Of a stretch of DNA of 64,000 nucleotides, positions 35,281 through 46,740 are shown in pieces (positions within the stretch are counted from its first letter, which is position 1; each line of letters begins with the position of its first letter). The position numbers and the translations under genes are program-made. The stretch is taken from the NCBI GenBank assembly GCA_039707465.1, contig CM077647.1:116314610-116378609 (forward strand). Reading direction: 5' to 3'. Source of the stretch: Rhabdophis nuchalis. Its lineage: Eukaryota; Chordata; Lepidosauria; Squamata; Natricidae. Under the pieces are notes generated by a model that was not told the DNA's origin, did not search any database, and worked only from the letters and a program-made list of their open reading frames with translations.

Positions 35281-36389
35281 ACCCTGTGACCTGATCCTGC
35301 CCTGTTCCTTGGGGTTTTCAACATCCCCGGATCCTCCTACAAGGGCAAGGGGGTCGCTCGGGCATTCTCACAACATTGGGAACTACTATTCAGGATGTTA
35401 TCACTTAGCAGGCCCTTTGCCAATAACAGCCAAAGCCACAACAAGCTCAAAATTGTCCCTTAGCAGAACTTCTCCAAACACAATTCTCTTAACCTATAGA
35501 ATCACCACGTTAGGGAGAAGGCGGGGGTTATATATGATTTGAGGAAGGGCAATATCAGTCTTAGGTGTTCCACAAAACTACCTTTTGTTTGTAACATACA
35601 ATGTCCACAGTCCTAGGACTAACACAGCACTACAGAGAGCCCACTCCCTGGTTCCGCAAACATGTCTCCATGGGTTTCGTAATGCTCTCTGTCACAATCA
35701 ATGAGTTTAGGTACAGCACCTGCCTTTCTGAAGAAAGTTCCAAAAGAATGAATATCCAATACAGCAAATTAAAATAAGGCTAAGCACATTCACTAAAGCA
35801 AGCAGTTATGACTATAAATACTTGATTGCCATTCCCTGACAGGTGCTCAAACTTTTTAATACACCTTATATCTAATAAATAGAATGTTGTCTTCCTCCTC
35901 CAAATCTTCGGCCGTACGTTGAAAAATCAGCTTCCAGGGGTGATTTCAGTAGAGCCTCTTCTGCCCCGTATGTAGCCTGCCCATTGCCGGTAGGACAGTT
36001 ATAGGGGGCGTTTCTTCAAGCACTGGATGTTGGGCCTCAACCTGGTCTGCCTCCCAATAATCATCAATATCTAATTCCCTTTCGTGAAGTGTATTACACA
36101 GACCAAAGTGCCAGTGGCAATGCATTCACCCATTAAGGTGAGTTTCAAGAGTATGATTCTAATCACTTCAAATCTAGTTGCCTGGAGTTCCCCTGGCCTT
36201 AGAATATCTGGGACTCAGTTCCCTTCACATTTCCAATGCTGCATAAGCTATTATGTCAGGGTGACTCTGATCATCTCGGCTTGCTGACAACTTCCCTTTT
36301 CTGCTGGATCCGACCATCCAGCTTGGAGAAATTGTGCAGATTCCCTCATATAGAATCTTTAATTTTCCTGAGCAAGCACACTAGTTGCT

Positions 36390-37130
36390 TTTCCTTAAAA
36401 GGGGGCTATTAAGAGCATGGACATGTAGTGTGAGTATTGCATATTTAGAATCCATCCAAATGTTTATACTTTCATTCTGTGCCCTTTCTAGTGCTCGTAT
36501 TAAAGCCCACTACTCTGCTACTTGAACACTAATGCTCTTTGTTTCTAATACTCCATGAATTGCATGACTAGTAAATATAGTAATTGGCTGCCTAAAAGTC
36601 AATTTATCAGCTTCCTTGATCAGAAGAGCGATTGCATCAAGGATTTTAAGGCAAAGTGCCCCCCGCCTTTTTGTTAACCTGTGAGTTGTTGCCACTTCCC
36701 CTTTTCTTGAGTCCGGACTTCCAGAGCTATGTTGTCTTTTCTGTCCGTTTACAAATTGAAAAGTTTTCTCAAAGTTGGTAAGTTATTCTTACTTTAAATT
36801 TGAAAATGCCTGTTTTTGTTCCTGTGTCAAACCAAAGGGTTCCTTTTTTTTCTTTTCCACCCCCCTTTGTGCATTTCATATTTATGGGCAGTTCGTAGCA
36901 TGCCCATGAATTACCTCTGCTTTATGAACTGCACTGTTTATTGGTAGACTTCTAATAAATTTCAAGTTGCTGGTTATGTTGCTCTTTACCAGGCATAGAG
37001 CTTGGTTATTTGAGGGACCACCTATCTCTTATAGTTCCTATCCAACCATAATGTCTGAAAGCGTTGGTATCGTCCAGGTCTCATCAATTAAACAATGGTG
37101 GAACCCCAAGAAATGGATTTTCTTTTTCAC
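36390..37130 (-). pseudogene. ERV pol: RT C-terminus and RNase H remnant
   Basis: The minus strand has the RT connection region (LTQEQKQAFSNLK, then AIALLIKEADKLTFRQP) followed by RNase H motifs (VAE with a stop, WALIRALERA, then IWMDSKYAILTLH, equivalent to the TDSRYAF block). The catalytic Asp of the TDS motif is visible. At least two stops and a gap upstream of the connection region make it non-functional. The RT palm is not seen. Confidence 0.8.
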
Positions 37131-37351
37131 GGTGTTACACTAGGATGAAATTCACAGACACACAGCTTGTTGCAGTAGCTAGTCTTCAGGCATATTCTCC
37201 AGGGTATCCCTTCTTTTCACTAGTCATCTCAGTATGTGAACTTATCAATTCCTGGATGTGGGAATGCATGCTGTGGTTCTCAGCCTGCCTCTTACCTATT
37301 GTGAAGACAGCTTCTGCTGATCCTTTTCTTTTTAGTTATTTATTTGAACCA

Positions 37352-39340
37352 GTCCACTAATATTTATTTTTTTATTTTTTATTTTTTTTATTACATTTAT
37401 ATCCCGCCCTTCTCCGCAGAGGACCCAGGGCGGCGCACAGGAGATTTAAAAAACATACAAAAATAGAACATAAATAATTTAAAATATATATTAGATCCCA
37501 AACCTGTGTTAAAACCAATTATTAATTAAAACCCAATTTAAAACTTTTCTAAAGTCCCCATGGGAGGTTAGGCTAGGCCGGCTTGATGAAAAAAGTATGT
37601 CTTTAGACATTGGCGGAAGAGGCGGAGGTCGGTGATGGTCCGGAGTTCAGGGGGTAGGTCGTTCCAAAGGGCAGGGCCCGCCACAGAGAAGGCTCTTCCC
37701 CTGGGTGTCGCCAGTCAGCATTGTCCGGCCGACGGCACCCTGAGAAGGCCCTTTCTGTGGGAGCGTATTGGTCTAAGGGATGTATGGGGCATGAGACGGT
37801 CTCGCATATAACTAGGCCCCGAGCCATGGAGCGCTTTAAAGATGGTCATCAAGACCTTGAAGCGCACCCAAAAGACCACAGGAAGCCAATGCAGCTCGCG
37901 CAGGATTGGTGTTATATGGGAGCTTCTGGTAGCTCCCGTAATTACCCGTGCGGCTGCGTTTTGGACTAGCTGTAGCTTTCGAGTGCACCTCAAGGGAAGC
38001 CCCATGTAGAGAGCATTACAGTAGTCGAGATGGGACGTCACAAGAGCTTGAGTGACTGTGCGAAGGGCAGCCCGGTCCAGTAAGGGGCGCAATTGGCACA
38101 TCAGGCGTACCTGATGAAACGCCCCCCTGGCCACGGCTGCCACATGGTCCTCCAAGGACAGCCGGGAATCCAGGAGGACACCCAAATTGCACGCCCTCTC
38201 CACGGGGGCCAATGTTTCGCCCCCAATGGCCAGAGTTGGAGTAATCTGGCTGAACCGGGGTGCCGGAAACCACAGCCACTCAGTCTTGGCAGGGTTGAGC
38301 TTGAGTTTCGTACGGCCTCCAAACACCGGGACAGCACTTCGACGGCATCGTTGGGGTGGTCTGGGGTGGATATGTACAACTGAGTGTCATCAGCGTACAG
38401 ATGGTACTCCACCCCAAAACCACGGATGATCTCACCCAGCGGCTTCATATATGTGTTGAAAAGGAGGGGCGAGAGGACCGACCCCTGAGGAACCCCACAT
38501 AGGAGGGGCCTCGAGGTAGACCTCTGCCCTCCCGTCAACACATATTGCGACCGACCAGAGAGGTAGGATGAGAACCACCGCAGAACGGTGCCTCCCAGCC
38601 CCAACCCCCCCAGTCGGTGCAATAGGATACCATGGTCGATGGTATCAAAAGCCGCTGAGAGGTCTAACAGGACTAGGATAGAGGAATAACCTCTATCCCG
38701 CGCCCTCCAGAGATCATCAACCAACGCGACCAATGCCGTCTCGGTACTATGACCGGGTTGGAAGCCGGACTGGTGCGGGTCTAGATAATCAACTTCCTCC
38801 AGGTGTCGCGGAAACTGTTGGGCTACCACACTCTCAACAACCTTCACCAGAAAGTGAAGGTTGGAGACCGGACGATAGTTCTCTAATAAAGCTGGGTCCA
38901 GGGACGGCTTCTTGAGGAGGGGCCTCACCACCGCCTCTTTCAAGATGGAAGGTAAGGACCCCTCACTCAAAGATGCGTTGACAATGCCCTGGAGCCAGTC
39001 TCGTGTCGTCTCCCAGGATGCCAGTACAAGCCAGGAGGGACATGGGTCCAATAAACATGTGGTCGCCCTAAGTTTCCTTGACAACCTGTCCATATCCTCG
39101 GTGGTAACAAAGTCAAACTCCTCCCAAGATGGAACCTCAAGACTAGTCTCGGACAGTCCTACAGGACCACTGTCGATGGAGGGTAGCTCATTCCGAATCC
39201 GAGTGATTTTCTCCTGCAGATAAATCCCAAATTCCTCTGCTCGCCCTTGTAGAGGGGCTTCCCGCGGCCTCTGGTGAAGGAGGGAGCGGGTCACCCCAAA
39301 CAGGGCGGCAGGGCGGTTATCTGTGGATGCAATTAGGGTG
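37352..39340 (-). mobile_element. L2-type LINE inserted in the ERV (copy a)
   Basis: This is the 3' two kilobases of a CR1-superfamily (L2-like) non-LTR retrotransposon. The RT region is open at 38,101-39,294 (motifs NYRPVSNL, QSGFQPGHSTETAL, LDLSAAFDTIDH, GVPQGSVLSPLLF, and the catalytic YADDTQLY). The C-terminal part continues in another frame at 37,715-38,326 (RLDYCNALYMGLP, NAAARVITG, WLPVVFRV-like). The shift near 38,320 is caused by a small deletion. The 3' end carries the GACCCAGGGCGGCGCACAGG signature and an A/T-rich tail at 37,352-37,395. It is 5' truncated. Confidence 0.9.
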
Positions 39341-39572
39341 GCAATAGATGAAGATTACTTAAAAGGTTATGGTAGGACTGTTCTATTTTGGCTGCTACAG
39401 CCGCAATCAACAATAAAATGCTTAAAATGATTACTAAATATTTAAAGGGGCATTCCTCTCTCAGCTAGTTTATGCTATATCTATTTTTCAGCATCTGCAC
39501 TCCATGCCACATACATTTATAGATTCTTAGATGTCTAATTAAGAAGTTTTCCTTTTTGTTAAGATAATACAA

Positions 39573-39966
39573 TACAATAGCAGAGTTGGAAGGGACCTTG
39601 GAGGTCTTCTTGTCCAACCCCCTGCCTAAGCAGGAAATCCTATATCATTTCAGACAAGTGGCTATCCAACATTTTCTTAAAGACTTCCAGTGTTGGGGCA
39701 TTCACAACTTCTGGAGGCAAGCTGTTCCACTGGTTAATTGTTCTACCTGTCAGGAAATTCCTCCTCAGTTCTAAGTTGCTTCTCTCCTTGATTAGTTTCC
39801 ATCCATTGCTTCTTGTTCTACCCTCAGGTGCCTTGGAGAATAGTTTGACTCCCTCTTCTTTGTGGTAAACCCTGAGATATTGGGACACTGCTATCATGTC
39901 TCCCCTAATCCTTCTTTTCATTAAACTAGACATACCCAGACAAAACATAAGACATTTTAAAATCAA
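39573..39966 (-). mobile_element. CR1-type LINE 3' fragment
   Basis: The plus strand shows the familiar CR1 end (GAGTTGGAAGGGACCTTGGAGG). The minus strand has an open frame (39,640-39,966) with the CR1 ORF2 C-terminus (RRNFLTGRTINQWNSLPPEVV). Only the last 130 codons are present. Confidence 0.85.
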
Positions 39967-40199
39967 TACCCCCAGTATACTACTGGCATAACTTTTTTAA
40001 GCTAACACATGTTCCTAAAGTTTAATGCTTGTAGTAGAAAATATGACTGCCTGTTCATGCAGATTTCTACCTCATTGATGTTTATGTCCTAATTTTTATT
40101 TCCCTACATCTTTTCTCTTCTCTTATCTATGTCTCTTTTGTGGATTCATACAGTGGTTTGGCTAGCAGGGCGAAATTCGGTTTCCATATTCTACAATAC

Positions 40200-40715
40200 C
40201 CTGCTACAACCAAAAACCCTCATAATTGTTTCCTATTAGTTGGTTTTGTCATTAAATCTAATCTTTCAACACCACTACGCTGTGGGGAATAGACAGCATG
40301 AAGTTTCCACTTATTTCCAAGAGCTTAGGAAACAATTTGTGTCACCTGAGCTGTGAAGTATGGGCCACAATCTGAGGCCATATACAAAGGCACCCCAAAT
40401 CTTGGAACAATATCTTTCAGTACACACAAAACCAAGAGATCTCTAAATCCTAATTTCTGGGAAAGTTTTGGGGAAATCTATTTGGCACTCAGCCCTGTAG
40501 AAGAATTCCCAAAGGAAGTTTCATCCTGTCTTTGGGTTGTTTTGTCACCACAGAGACAGGCTACAGCAACCTGATTCTAACTACCGATCCCCGCAAAAAA
40601 ACCTCCTCGTATAATTCTTCCGGCAGGTCCCCTGGCCTCCCACCGTTCTGTCTAAGAGCTTCGGCGAGGAAAAGAAAATGTGTTTCCTTTTGCATTTTGA
40701 AGTTCCTTCTTTGAG
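40200..40715 (-). pseudogene. ERV integrase core remnant, out of normal order
   Basis: The minus strand encodes an integrase core: PRFGVPLYMASDCGPYF (DNGP-like block with its Asp), then WKLHAVYSPQRSG followed by VER, which carries the catalytic Glu. Stops are scattered. It lies upstream (5') of the RT/RNase H remnant in the element's own direction, whereas retroviral pol runs RT, RNase H, integrase. Rearrangement or a second nested element would explain it. Confidence 0.8.
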
Positions 40716-40768
40716 GTTTTTAGCCCAATTAATATATGCTTTGTAATTTTTATTTTATTTTATTACAA

Positions 40769-40846
40769 TGACAATAAAGATGATTATGATTATGATTGTG
40801 ATTATGATGATGATGATGATGATTGTTGTTGTTGTTGTTGTTGTTG

Positions 40847-40923
<77 letters not shown>

Positions 40924-40925
40924 TT
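40769..40925. repeat. (ATG)n-(TTG)n-(TTA)n trinucleotide microsatellite
   Basis: A run of trinucleotides, GATGAT then TTGTTG then TTATTA, sits directly next to the capsid remnant. On the minus strand it reads as long poly-Asn, which is an artefact. Confidence 0.95.
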
Positions 40926-40929
40926 CATT

Positions 40930-41260
40930 CCACAAGTTCAGAGATGCCTTTTTGGCCCCCTTTCTCGTCTTCTGTGCCCTAATGTCATCTGCAGAGTGAC
41001 CAATGAAGATCGTTTTGACCATTCTCTTATTTTCTTCAACCTCAGGATCTAATTTGGTATTTTGCTTAAAGATCTGATAATGCATACTAGGAATTCGCCT
41101 GGATTTTCATCCTGTTTCTGTTGAACTTGATAGACCTTCCCTAGTTTTGTTTGAGTCCTAACAAAACTAAGGTCCAATAGTTTTGCAGCTGAATGGACTA
41201 AGGTTCCCACTCTGCTTCTTTCAGTAACCATGTCCAGTCCAGATCTTTTCTGCATGATCC
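40930..41260 (-). pseudogene. ERV gag capsid remnant
   Basis: The minus strand has a gamma-type capsid stretch in two frames: LGKVYQVQQKQDENPGEFL (like the 'QGPEESPSVFLERL' block), then KLDPEVEENKRMVKTIFIG and HSADDIRAQ (equivalent to FIGQSAPDIKKKL). A frameshift near 41,050-41,085 and the microsatellite break it. Confidence 0.8.
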
Positions 41261-41843
41261 TTCTGCAAAGGCTTATTCATGGTTCCCTTCATCAGCCTTC
41301 TTTTATCTGGGGTTTATGAAATTTCCATCAGATTTTGAATGCCCAAGTAGACTGGTGAGTTCAGAAAAATGGATGCAAAAAGGACATGCATCTCATCTGG
41401 ATTTTCTCTATAATTAAGAGTTTGATTTTTCCAATTATATAAATCAGCCATTGAGAATGGAGCATACACTCACATTTTACACTGCTCCCCCTCAGCTCCT
41501 GGCAATAACATTTCTCTTAGGGGCAATTTGAGTTTTTGTCTCAACTACTCCCTTGGACCGGGTTTGTGATCCACTTGATCTGTCCCTTCAGGAACCTTTT
41601 TTTGGTTTCCTTCCTCCTGGCCCCACCTAATGGGTCCGTTTGTTCTCTTCTAACCAATATCTGATTCCATCTTATGTCTCCCTGGGTCTCCTACCCCTTC
41701 AGTGTCAACCATTTCATGTCAAGGTTACACATGTGGAGGGCACTGATGTCAGAGACACACACACTCTCTCTTTTTTTTAACACTTAAACACATCAACAAA
41801 GACAAACATGCAGGGTAAAACAACACAGAAACTAAATGTTCTT

Positions 41844-41933
41844 GTTGAGACTTTTCTTTTCTCTCTTTCTCTCTCTCTTTCTTTCTTTCTCTTTCTTTCT
41901 TTCTTTCTTTCTCTTTCTGGAGGCTTGTTACTC
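41844..41933. repeat. (TTTC)n microsatellite inside the ERV
   Basis: TTTC/TCTC units with few interruptions. The region between this and the capsid remnant (41,260-41,840) is presumed gag but I can name no domain. Confidence 0.85.
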
Positions 41934-42009
41934 ATCCTCATAACTGACTATATCTCAGAGTTTTTCTAAGAGTGTTGTATTCTGTCCACTCAGGACTACA
42001 CACCTTACA

Positions 42010-42650
42010 ACTCTTTTTTTCTCTGGGGTGTTCAGTGTCTTCTCTGTTGTAATTAATTTTTTTGAACCTCCCAGCAAACGCTAGCCTATTTTTAAAGGTC
42101 CAAAGTTTTCTATACCTATTTTTTGGGAATCTCCTAGCAGACGCTAGCATATTTTTAAAGATCCAGAAGTATAGAGTAACATGTATTGAAGAGACGTTCA
42201 AGGAACGCTTCCTTCACCACCCATGTTCTATTTCTAAGACACTGTCACTGACCTGGGGTGCCGGAATACCACGGTCGCCTTCAGGAACTGCGGTGACTTA
42301 ACCTCCCACACAATTCTAGAGCCTCATTAGGATACGCCAGTTCCGTTAGGAAGGGATGCTATCCCGGGTTCAGGGGGGTGATCGGGCCCCCTCTTCCACT
42401 CTCAAAGGAGTGGGGCTACAATTCCCACAATACTTGCCTGCAGGCGTCTTCTTTTTCTCTCAGCCGGCGTTATTGATGGGCTTATCTTTATCTCGTGGTT
42501 CTTGGCCGGTGGTGTTCGTCCAAGTGCCCAGGGAGGGGTCGTGAGTCTCCTGACAGAGAAATCTCTGTCGGCGCCGAAAGGTATGACTAGACGGTCCCAT
42601 TTGGGCACTTGGTCGGTCCGTGCCGGCCTCAGCGAAATGTCGCTCCTTAT
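42010..42650 (-). pseudogene. ERV leader and 5' gag region
   Basis: This follows the primer-binding site on the minus strand. It is GC-richer than its surroundings near 42,240-42,650, like a packaging leader. A short open frame (42,402-42,608) exists but I recognise no matrix domain. Two related 30-bp stretches (around 42,080 and 42,130, CTAGC...TTTTTAAAG) form a local direct duplication. Confidence 0.45.
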
Positions 42651-42668
42651 CTCCTGGCTGGCTCACCA
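42651..42668 (-). promoter_or_regulatory. ERV primer-binding site, tRNA-Arg type
   Basis: The minus strand reads TGGTGAGCCAGCCAGGAG, four bases inside the 5' LTR. The 3' end of vertebrate tRNA-Arg (ending CTCCTGGCTGGCTCG plus CCA) predicts TGGCGAGCCAGCCAGGAG, so 17 of 18 bases match. Family knowledge of the tRNA is from memory. Confidence 0.8.
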
Positions 42669-42672
42669 TAAA

Positions 42673-43128
42673 TGTTGCAGGAAATCAGGAGACTCGGAGA
42701 ACGAGATCGAGATAAGCCTTTTATTTTTGGCCAAAGGTCCGAGCAGAAATAAGTTTTGCTAACACCCGGACAAAAATCCATAGAAAAAGCAGGTTCTTAT
42801 ATATCTTTCAAAGAGCAGTTTTGAACATGAAAATACTTAAACCATTTCTATTGGCTACCTTGAGGACCACGCCTTGTAAGGAGTTGGGGTCTTTACTTCT
42901 CCTTTTGTCTTGAGCCATACATGTTTCTTAAGTGAACTTTAGCCGAACCTTGTGGTTTTGTGAGAACTATTGAACTCTACGTTTAGGCACACATTTCCCT
43001 TATTTTGCAAGGAGTAATGGCCTATGTCGCCTTTTAATATAGAAGTAAAAGGGGACCTAAGAGGCTGTCTAGCCTGACCCAGTAGGTTTCACATTTAATG
43101 TACAAATCTCACTTTACGTCCTGCTTTA

Positions 43129-43130
<2 letters not shown>
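42673..43130 (-). mobile_element. ERV 5' LTR
   Basis: 458 bp, TG...CA at the ends. On the minus strand it has a TATA candidate (TATATAAG near 42,797) and a poly(A) signal (AATAAA near 42,721). It abuts the CT microsatellite of the array at 43,131. Confidence 0.9.
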
Positions 43131-43195
<65 letters not shown>

Positions 43196-43233
43196 CTCCC
43201 TCCCTCCCTCCCTCCCTCCCTCCCTCCCTCCCT
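43131..43233. repeat. (CT)n-(CCCT)n microsatellite, right part of the ERV target
   Basis: Same order of units (CT then CCCT) as the tract at the end of each array gene. It therefore belongs to the sixth unit; the ERV split it from 32,826-33,144. Confidence 0.95.
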
Positions 43234-44911
43234 CATAGTCCTCCGTATTAATTCTGGGGTAGTTTCCTCCAAATATTAAGCGCCTGAGAAGATTATCCTT
43301 TCTTGATTTCTGAGACTCAAGTTCCTTCTCCAAAGGTTTCTCTGCTCTTTGTTCATTTTGAGGATTTTTCTCTTTCAGCTGCTGGTCGACTACAAGGTGT
43401 TTTCAGCCTGTGTTTTCAGCCATGGAATGTAATAATAATAATAATAATAATATTTAATATTTATAAAACCGCACCCTCTCCCCATAGGGACTCGGGGCGG
43501 TGCACAGGTAGAATAAAAACAATAAATACATACAAACAATTCTAAAAACAAATTAAACATAACCTGCGCTAAAATTCCCCATTAAAACTAAACAAAACTT
43601 TCCCAGTAAAAACCCCAAAGACAGAGAGACTTATCCTAGGCCGGCCAGACAGAAAAAGTGAGTTTTTAATTTAAGACGGAAGGAGCGGAGGTCCGTGGTC
43701 ATCCTGATATCGGGGGGAAGGTCGTTCCAGAGGGCCGGGCCCGCCACAGAGATAGCCCTTCCCCTGGGTGTCGCCCGCTGACAATGTCTAGTGGATGGCA
43801 CCCGGAGAAGTCCCTCTCTGTGGGAGCGAATCGGCCGTGAGGATGTATGAGGCAGGATCCGATCCCGCAGATAGCTAGGTCCCGAGCCATGGAGCGCTTT
43901 AAAGATGATAATTAACACCTTGAAGCGCACCCGGAAGACGACAGGTAGCCAGTGCAGCTCGCGCAAGAGCGGTGTTACATGGGTAAACCTAGCGGTTCCC
44001 ATAATTGCTCGCGCGGCTGCGTTCTGGACTAGCTGAAGTCTCCGGGTGCACCTCAAGGGGAGCCCCATGTAGAGAGAGTTACAATAGTCCAGTCGGGATG
44101 TCACGAGCGCATGAGTGACTGTGCGCAGGGCGTCCCGATCCAATAGGGGGCGCAATTGGCGAACCAGGCGAACCTGGTAAAACGCTCTCCTGGCCACGGC
44201 TGAAGCACATTCTCCTCGCTCTGCTGAAAATCTAACAGGAGCGTTTGCAAATCTTCTTCTTTCGGTTAGGAACAAAGCAAATAAATATTCTTCACTTGGT
44301 TTGTTTCCAAACTCCTGAACTTTTTGTACCATTGTCCCATTGATCTTTAATTTTTCCACAGGATTTTTAACATTCAGGCTGATATCTCCAGAAGCTTCTG
44401 AAATTTGGGTAGCCACATCATTTTGAATCTCCAGCTCATGAGTTTTCTCTTTGTTTTCTGTTAATTTTGCTTTGGTAACAACCAGTGGCTTCTTGTTATT
44501 CTTCAGAGGGAATAGTCGCCTTGCAACCTTCCTCCATTTTTCATCCATTTTATGTGAAGCTGGTTTTATTTGCTCTCCTGTACATGTTCCTTTAGTTGTT
44601 TTAAGTCTTTTGGTTACCAACTGAGGAAAGAAGTCTTTTGTATTTTTCTCATGACCATCTTGTACTATTTTTTGACGGCTTTTTGAGTATCCCACCCTGA
44701 GTGTGATTTTACCAGAAGCTTCTGAAATTTCAGTGGCCATTTTCTTTTGGGTCTCCAGCTCATGAATTTTCTCTTTTTTTCCTGTTATTTTTGTTTTGGG
44801 AGTGACTTGTGGCCACTTCTTAACCCTCAGAACTACTTGTTGTCTTGCAGGCTTCCACCATTGTTGAGGCATTGTGTGTGAAGAAAGTTTTAGTTGCTCT
44901 GCTTGAAGTTT
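43234..44911 (-). pseudogene. Array gene 6 remnant (truncated, LINE-interrupted)
   Basis: From 44,911 down to 44,202 the minus strand encodes the end of an A module (from SSHTMPQQWWKPARQQ), one full B module and most of the C-terminal module (variants SLNVKN, MVQKVQEFG, LFALFLTERRR). Homology stops abruptly at 44,911, so everything upstream is gone. An L2 LINE sits between 43,431 and 44,201. Past it the gene resumes for only about 25 bp (SMAENTG), then meets a TGA and a sequence unlike the other copies. A 413-codon frame (43,631-44,872) runs from gene to LINE by chance. Confidence 0.85.
43431..44201 (-). mobile_element. L2-type LINE 3' fragment inside gene 6 (copy b)
   Basis: (AAT)n tail at 43,431-43,456, the 3' signature GGGACTCGGGGCGGTGCACAGG, and an open C-terminal part (RLDYCNSLYMGLP, WLPVVFRVRFKVL, GPALWNDLPPDIR). 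It is inserted in the last module of gene 6 between AATGT and GAAGCAC. No clear target duplication. Confidence 0.9.
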
Positions 44912-45970
44912 GTTCTGTCATTCATTCATTCATTCATTGAAAATTTGTATGGTTACCCACTCATTCTCAAGTGATTCTGAGCAACTTACAAAACTAAAAA
45001 CCAAATATATAGTACAAACAATAATAAACCACCACCACCCCCCTCCTGGTAACAATAGTCAATCAAATAAGCCACTTGATGGGCTCCATCCCATTCTGAG
45101 TCTCCAGGTCCTTTGGTAAAACTAAGTCTTCAACCCTTGCAAAAGATTGTCCAAGTGGGGACCAATCTAATTTCAGCAGGAATGATATTCCAAGAAGAGG
45201 GAGTCACCATGGAGAAGGCCCCTTTTCTGGGTCCTGCCAGATGTACCTCTTAGGAGAGAGGATCTGCAACATTCCTTGCCCCACTGCTCTTGTGGGCTGG
45301 GTAGATGTGACTGGGAAAAGATCATCCTTCAGATAACCTGGCCCCAAGTCATGTAAAGCTTTGAAGGTGACAACCGCTACCTAAAATTGTACCTGGAAAT
45401 AGATTGGCAGTCAATGCAGCTCCTGCAGGAGAGATGACACCTGTTCACATCTAGGCTTGCACAAAAAGATTGGCATGGTAATGTGAAAAGAAGTAGGGAG
45501 GGGGCAGTCTTAACAGAAACCAGAAATCCAAGACTGGAATGAACCAGTCACCAAGGACACCTAGGCTGAAAACAGAGTGAAAAACTATATTGAGTGGTGC
45601 CAAACATTCAACAGGTCCCTCAAAACATCTAAGTCGCCTGGTATTGGACACTGATGGGCTGGACCAAGGGGGGGCAGTCATGGAAAGGGGGAAAGTGTAA
45701 CCTTTGCGCTGGAATATTCAGTTACAGTGCAGTCACTAATCCTTGTAAAAGATCATTTCTACCAAATGGAGTTGGGTCTTTGTTACCTAGGGACCTGAGT
45801 GAGGCAGGTCTGAGACATTTGACCTTGTCAGAATTTAGGTTCAGACACTGTTCTCCATCCAGCTCTTAACAACCTCCAAGAACCGCTAGAGGGAGGTCAT
45901 GGCATTGCTTCATTCACCATGGACTGAGACATATAGCTGGGTGTCATCAACATGTCAATGATACCTCTGT
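44912..45970 (-). mobile_element. Old CR1/L2-like LINE remnant
   Basis: Starts with (ATTC)n at about 44,920-44,938. Then come degenerate matches to the L2 C-terminus and RT region, for example CATGTAAAGCTTTGAAGGTGAC and the GGGTGTCATCAACATG block equivalent to the YADDTQ region. The middle (45,450-45,770) is not recognised. Far more diverged than the other LINE copies. Confidence 0.55.
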
Positions 45971-46110
45971 ACACAGTGGACTCTTTGTTACCAAAGGAAA
46001 ACACCTCCCACTCCCCACTCCCACTCCCAAAAAATACAAATGACAACTGGTTAGTTTGGGAAAGATGAAAGAGCATGGAGCTGATGGAAAGTCAGTGTGA
46101 AAGAAACTCA

Positions 46111-46286
46111 CCTCTCAAGCCATGCAACTCAAATAGTAGTTGTGCAATTTCTGCTTTGGCTAAGTGAGCTGAAAGGACATTGGCTTGGTTTCTTAGGAAC
46201 CCACAATACAGTGCTGCTATGGTAATGATACAAAGTACCAATTGGGTAAACATTAGGGACCATCTTTGGATTGGCGCATGCATACG
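46111..46286 (-). other. Candidate orphan exon with a membrane segment
   Basis: The minus strand has an open stretch whose 3' edge is a strong splice donor (GAGAG|GTGAGTTTC). It encodes a basic start, a hydrophobic segment (SLMFTQLVLCIITIAALYCG) and an amphipathic helix-like tail (AKAEIAQLLFELHGL). The upstream edge has TTTCTGCAAG, a weak acceptor. The translation looks protein-like but I cannot name it, and no partner exon was seen nearby. Confidence 0.3.
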
Positions 46287-46319
46287 CTTGCAGAAATTAC
46301 TTAAATTCTTCTTAGAATC

Positions 46320-46376
46320 AGTCAGTCAGTCTGTCTGTCCATCCATCCATGTAACCATCCATCCATCCATGCATGT
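46320..46376. repeat. Short (CAGT)n and (CATC)n tract
   Basis: CAGTCAGTCAGTCTGTCTGTC followed by CCATCCATCCATG units. The flanks (45,970-46,110 and 46,377-46,740) show nothing I recognise. Confidence 0.8.
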
Positions 46377-46740
46377 TTCAAGGAAGCTTCTCTTTTCTGA
46401 CCCGAAAGCAAAACCTGCTTGAGTATAATAATCCAAGGAAGTCAACACCTCAAGTATCACAAGCAAAAAAAGGGATTCATTGTTTATAGTGCAGCATGGG
46501 TATGTGTTCCTACAGGCCCTTCCTACTTTCCCAGGCATTCTTCTGGAGTCAAGTTGCAACACAGGTTAATCAGGATACAAAGTATGATCCAGAAAAAGAA
46601 TCTGCTTGTTAGTGGTGAGGCCTCAGGCAATCAATAGGATTCATGGATGAAACAAATGAGATATCAGCCTTTATGGAGCCATTCATTATATTTTGCCAAG
46701 GCAGAAGGCAGTCACAGAAACTGGATGGCTCCATTGAGGC

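Noticed and set aside
38101..39294. 397-codon frame as a host gene
   Set aside because: It is the L2 reverse transcriptase, with YADD and the usual RT blocks.
40750..41085. Poly-Asn protein
   Set aside because: Trinucleotide microsatellite read in one frame, next to a gag remnant.
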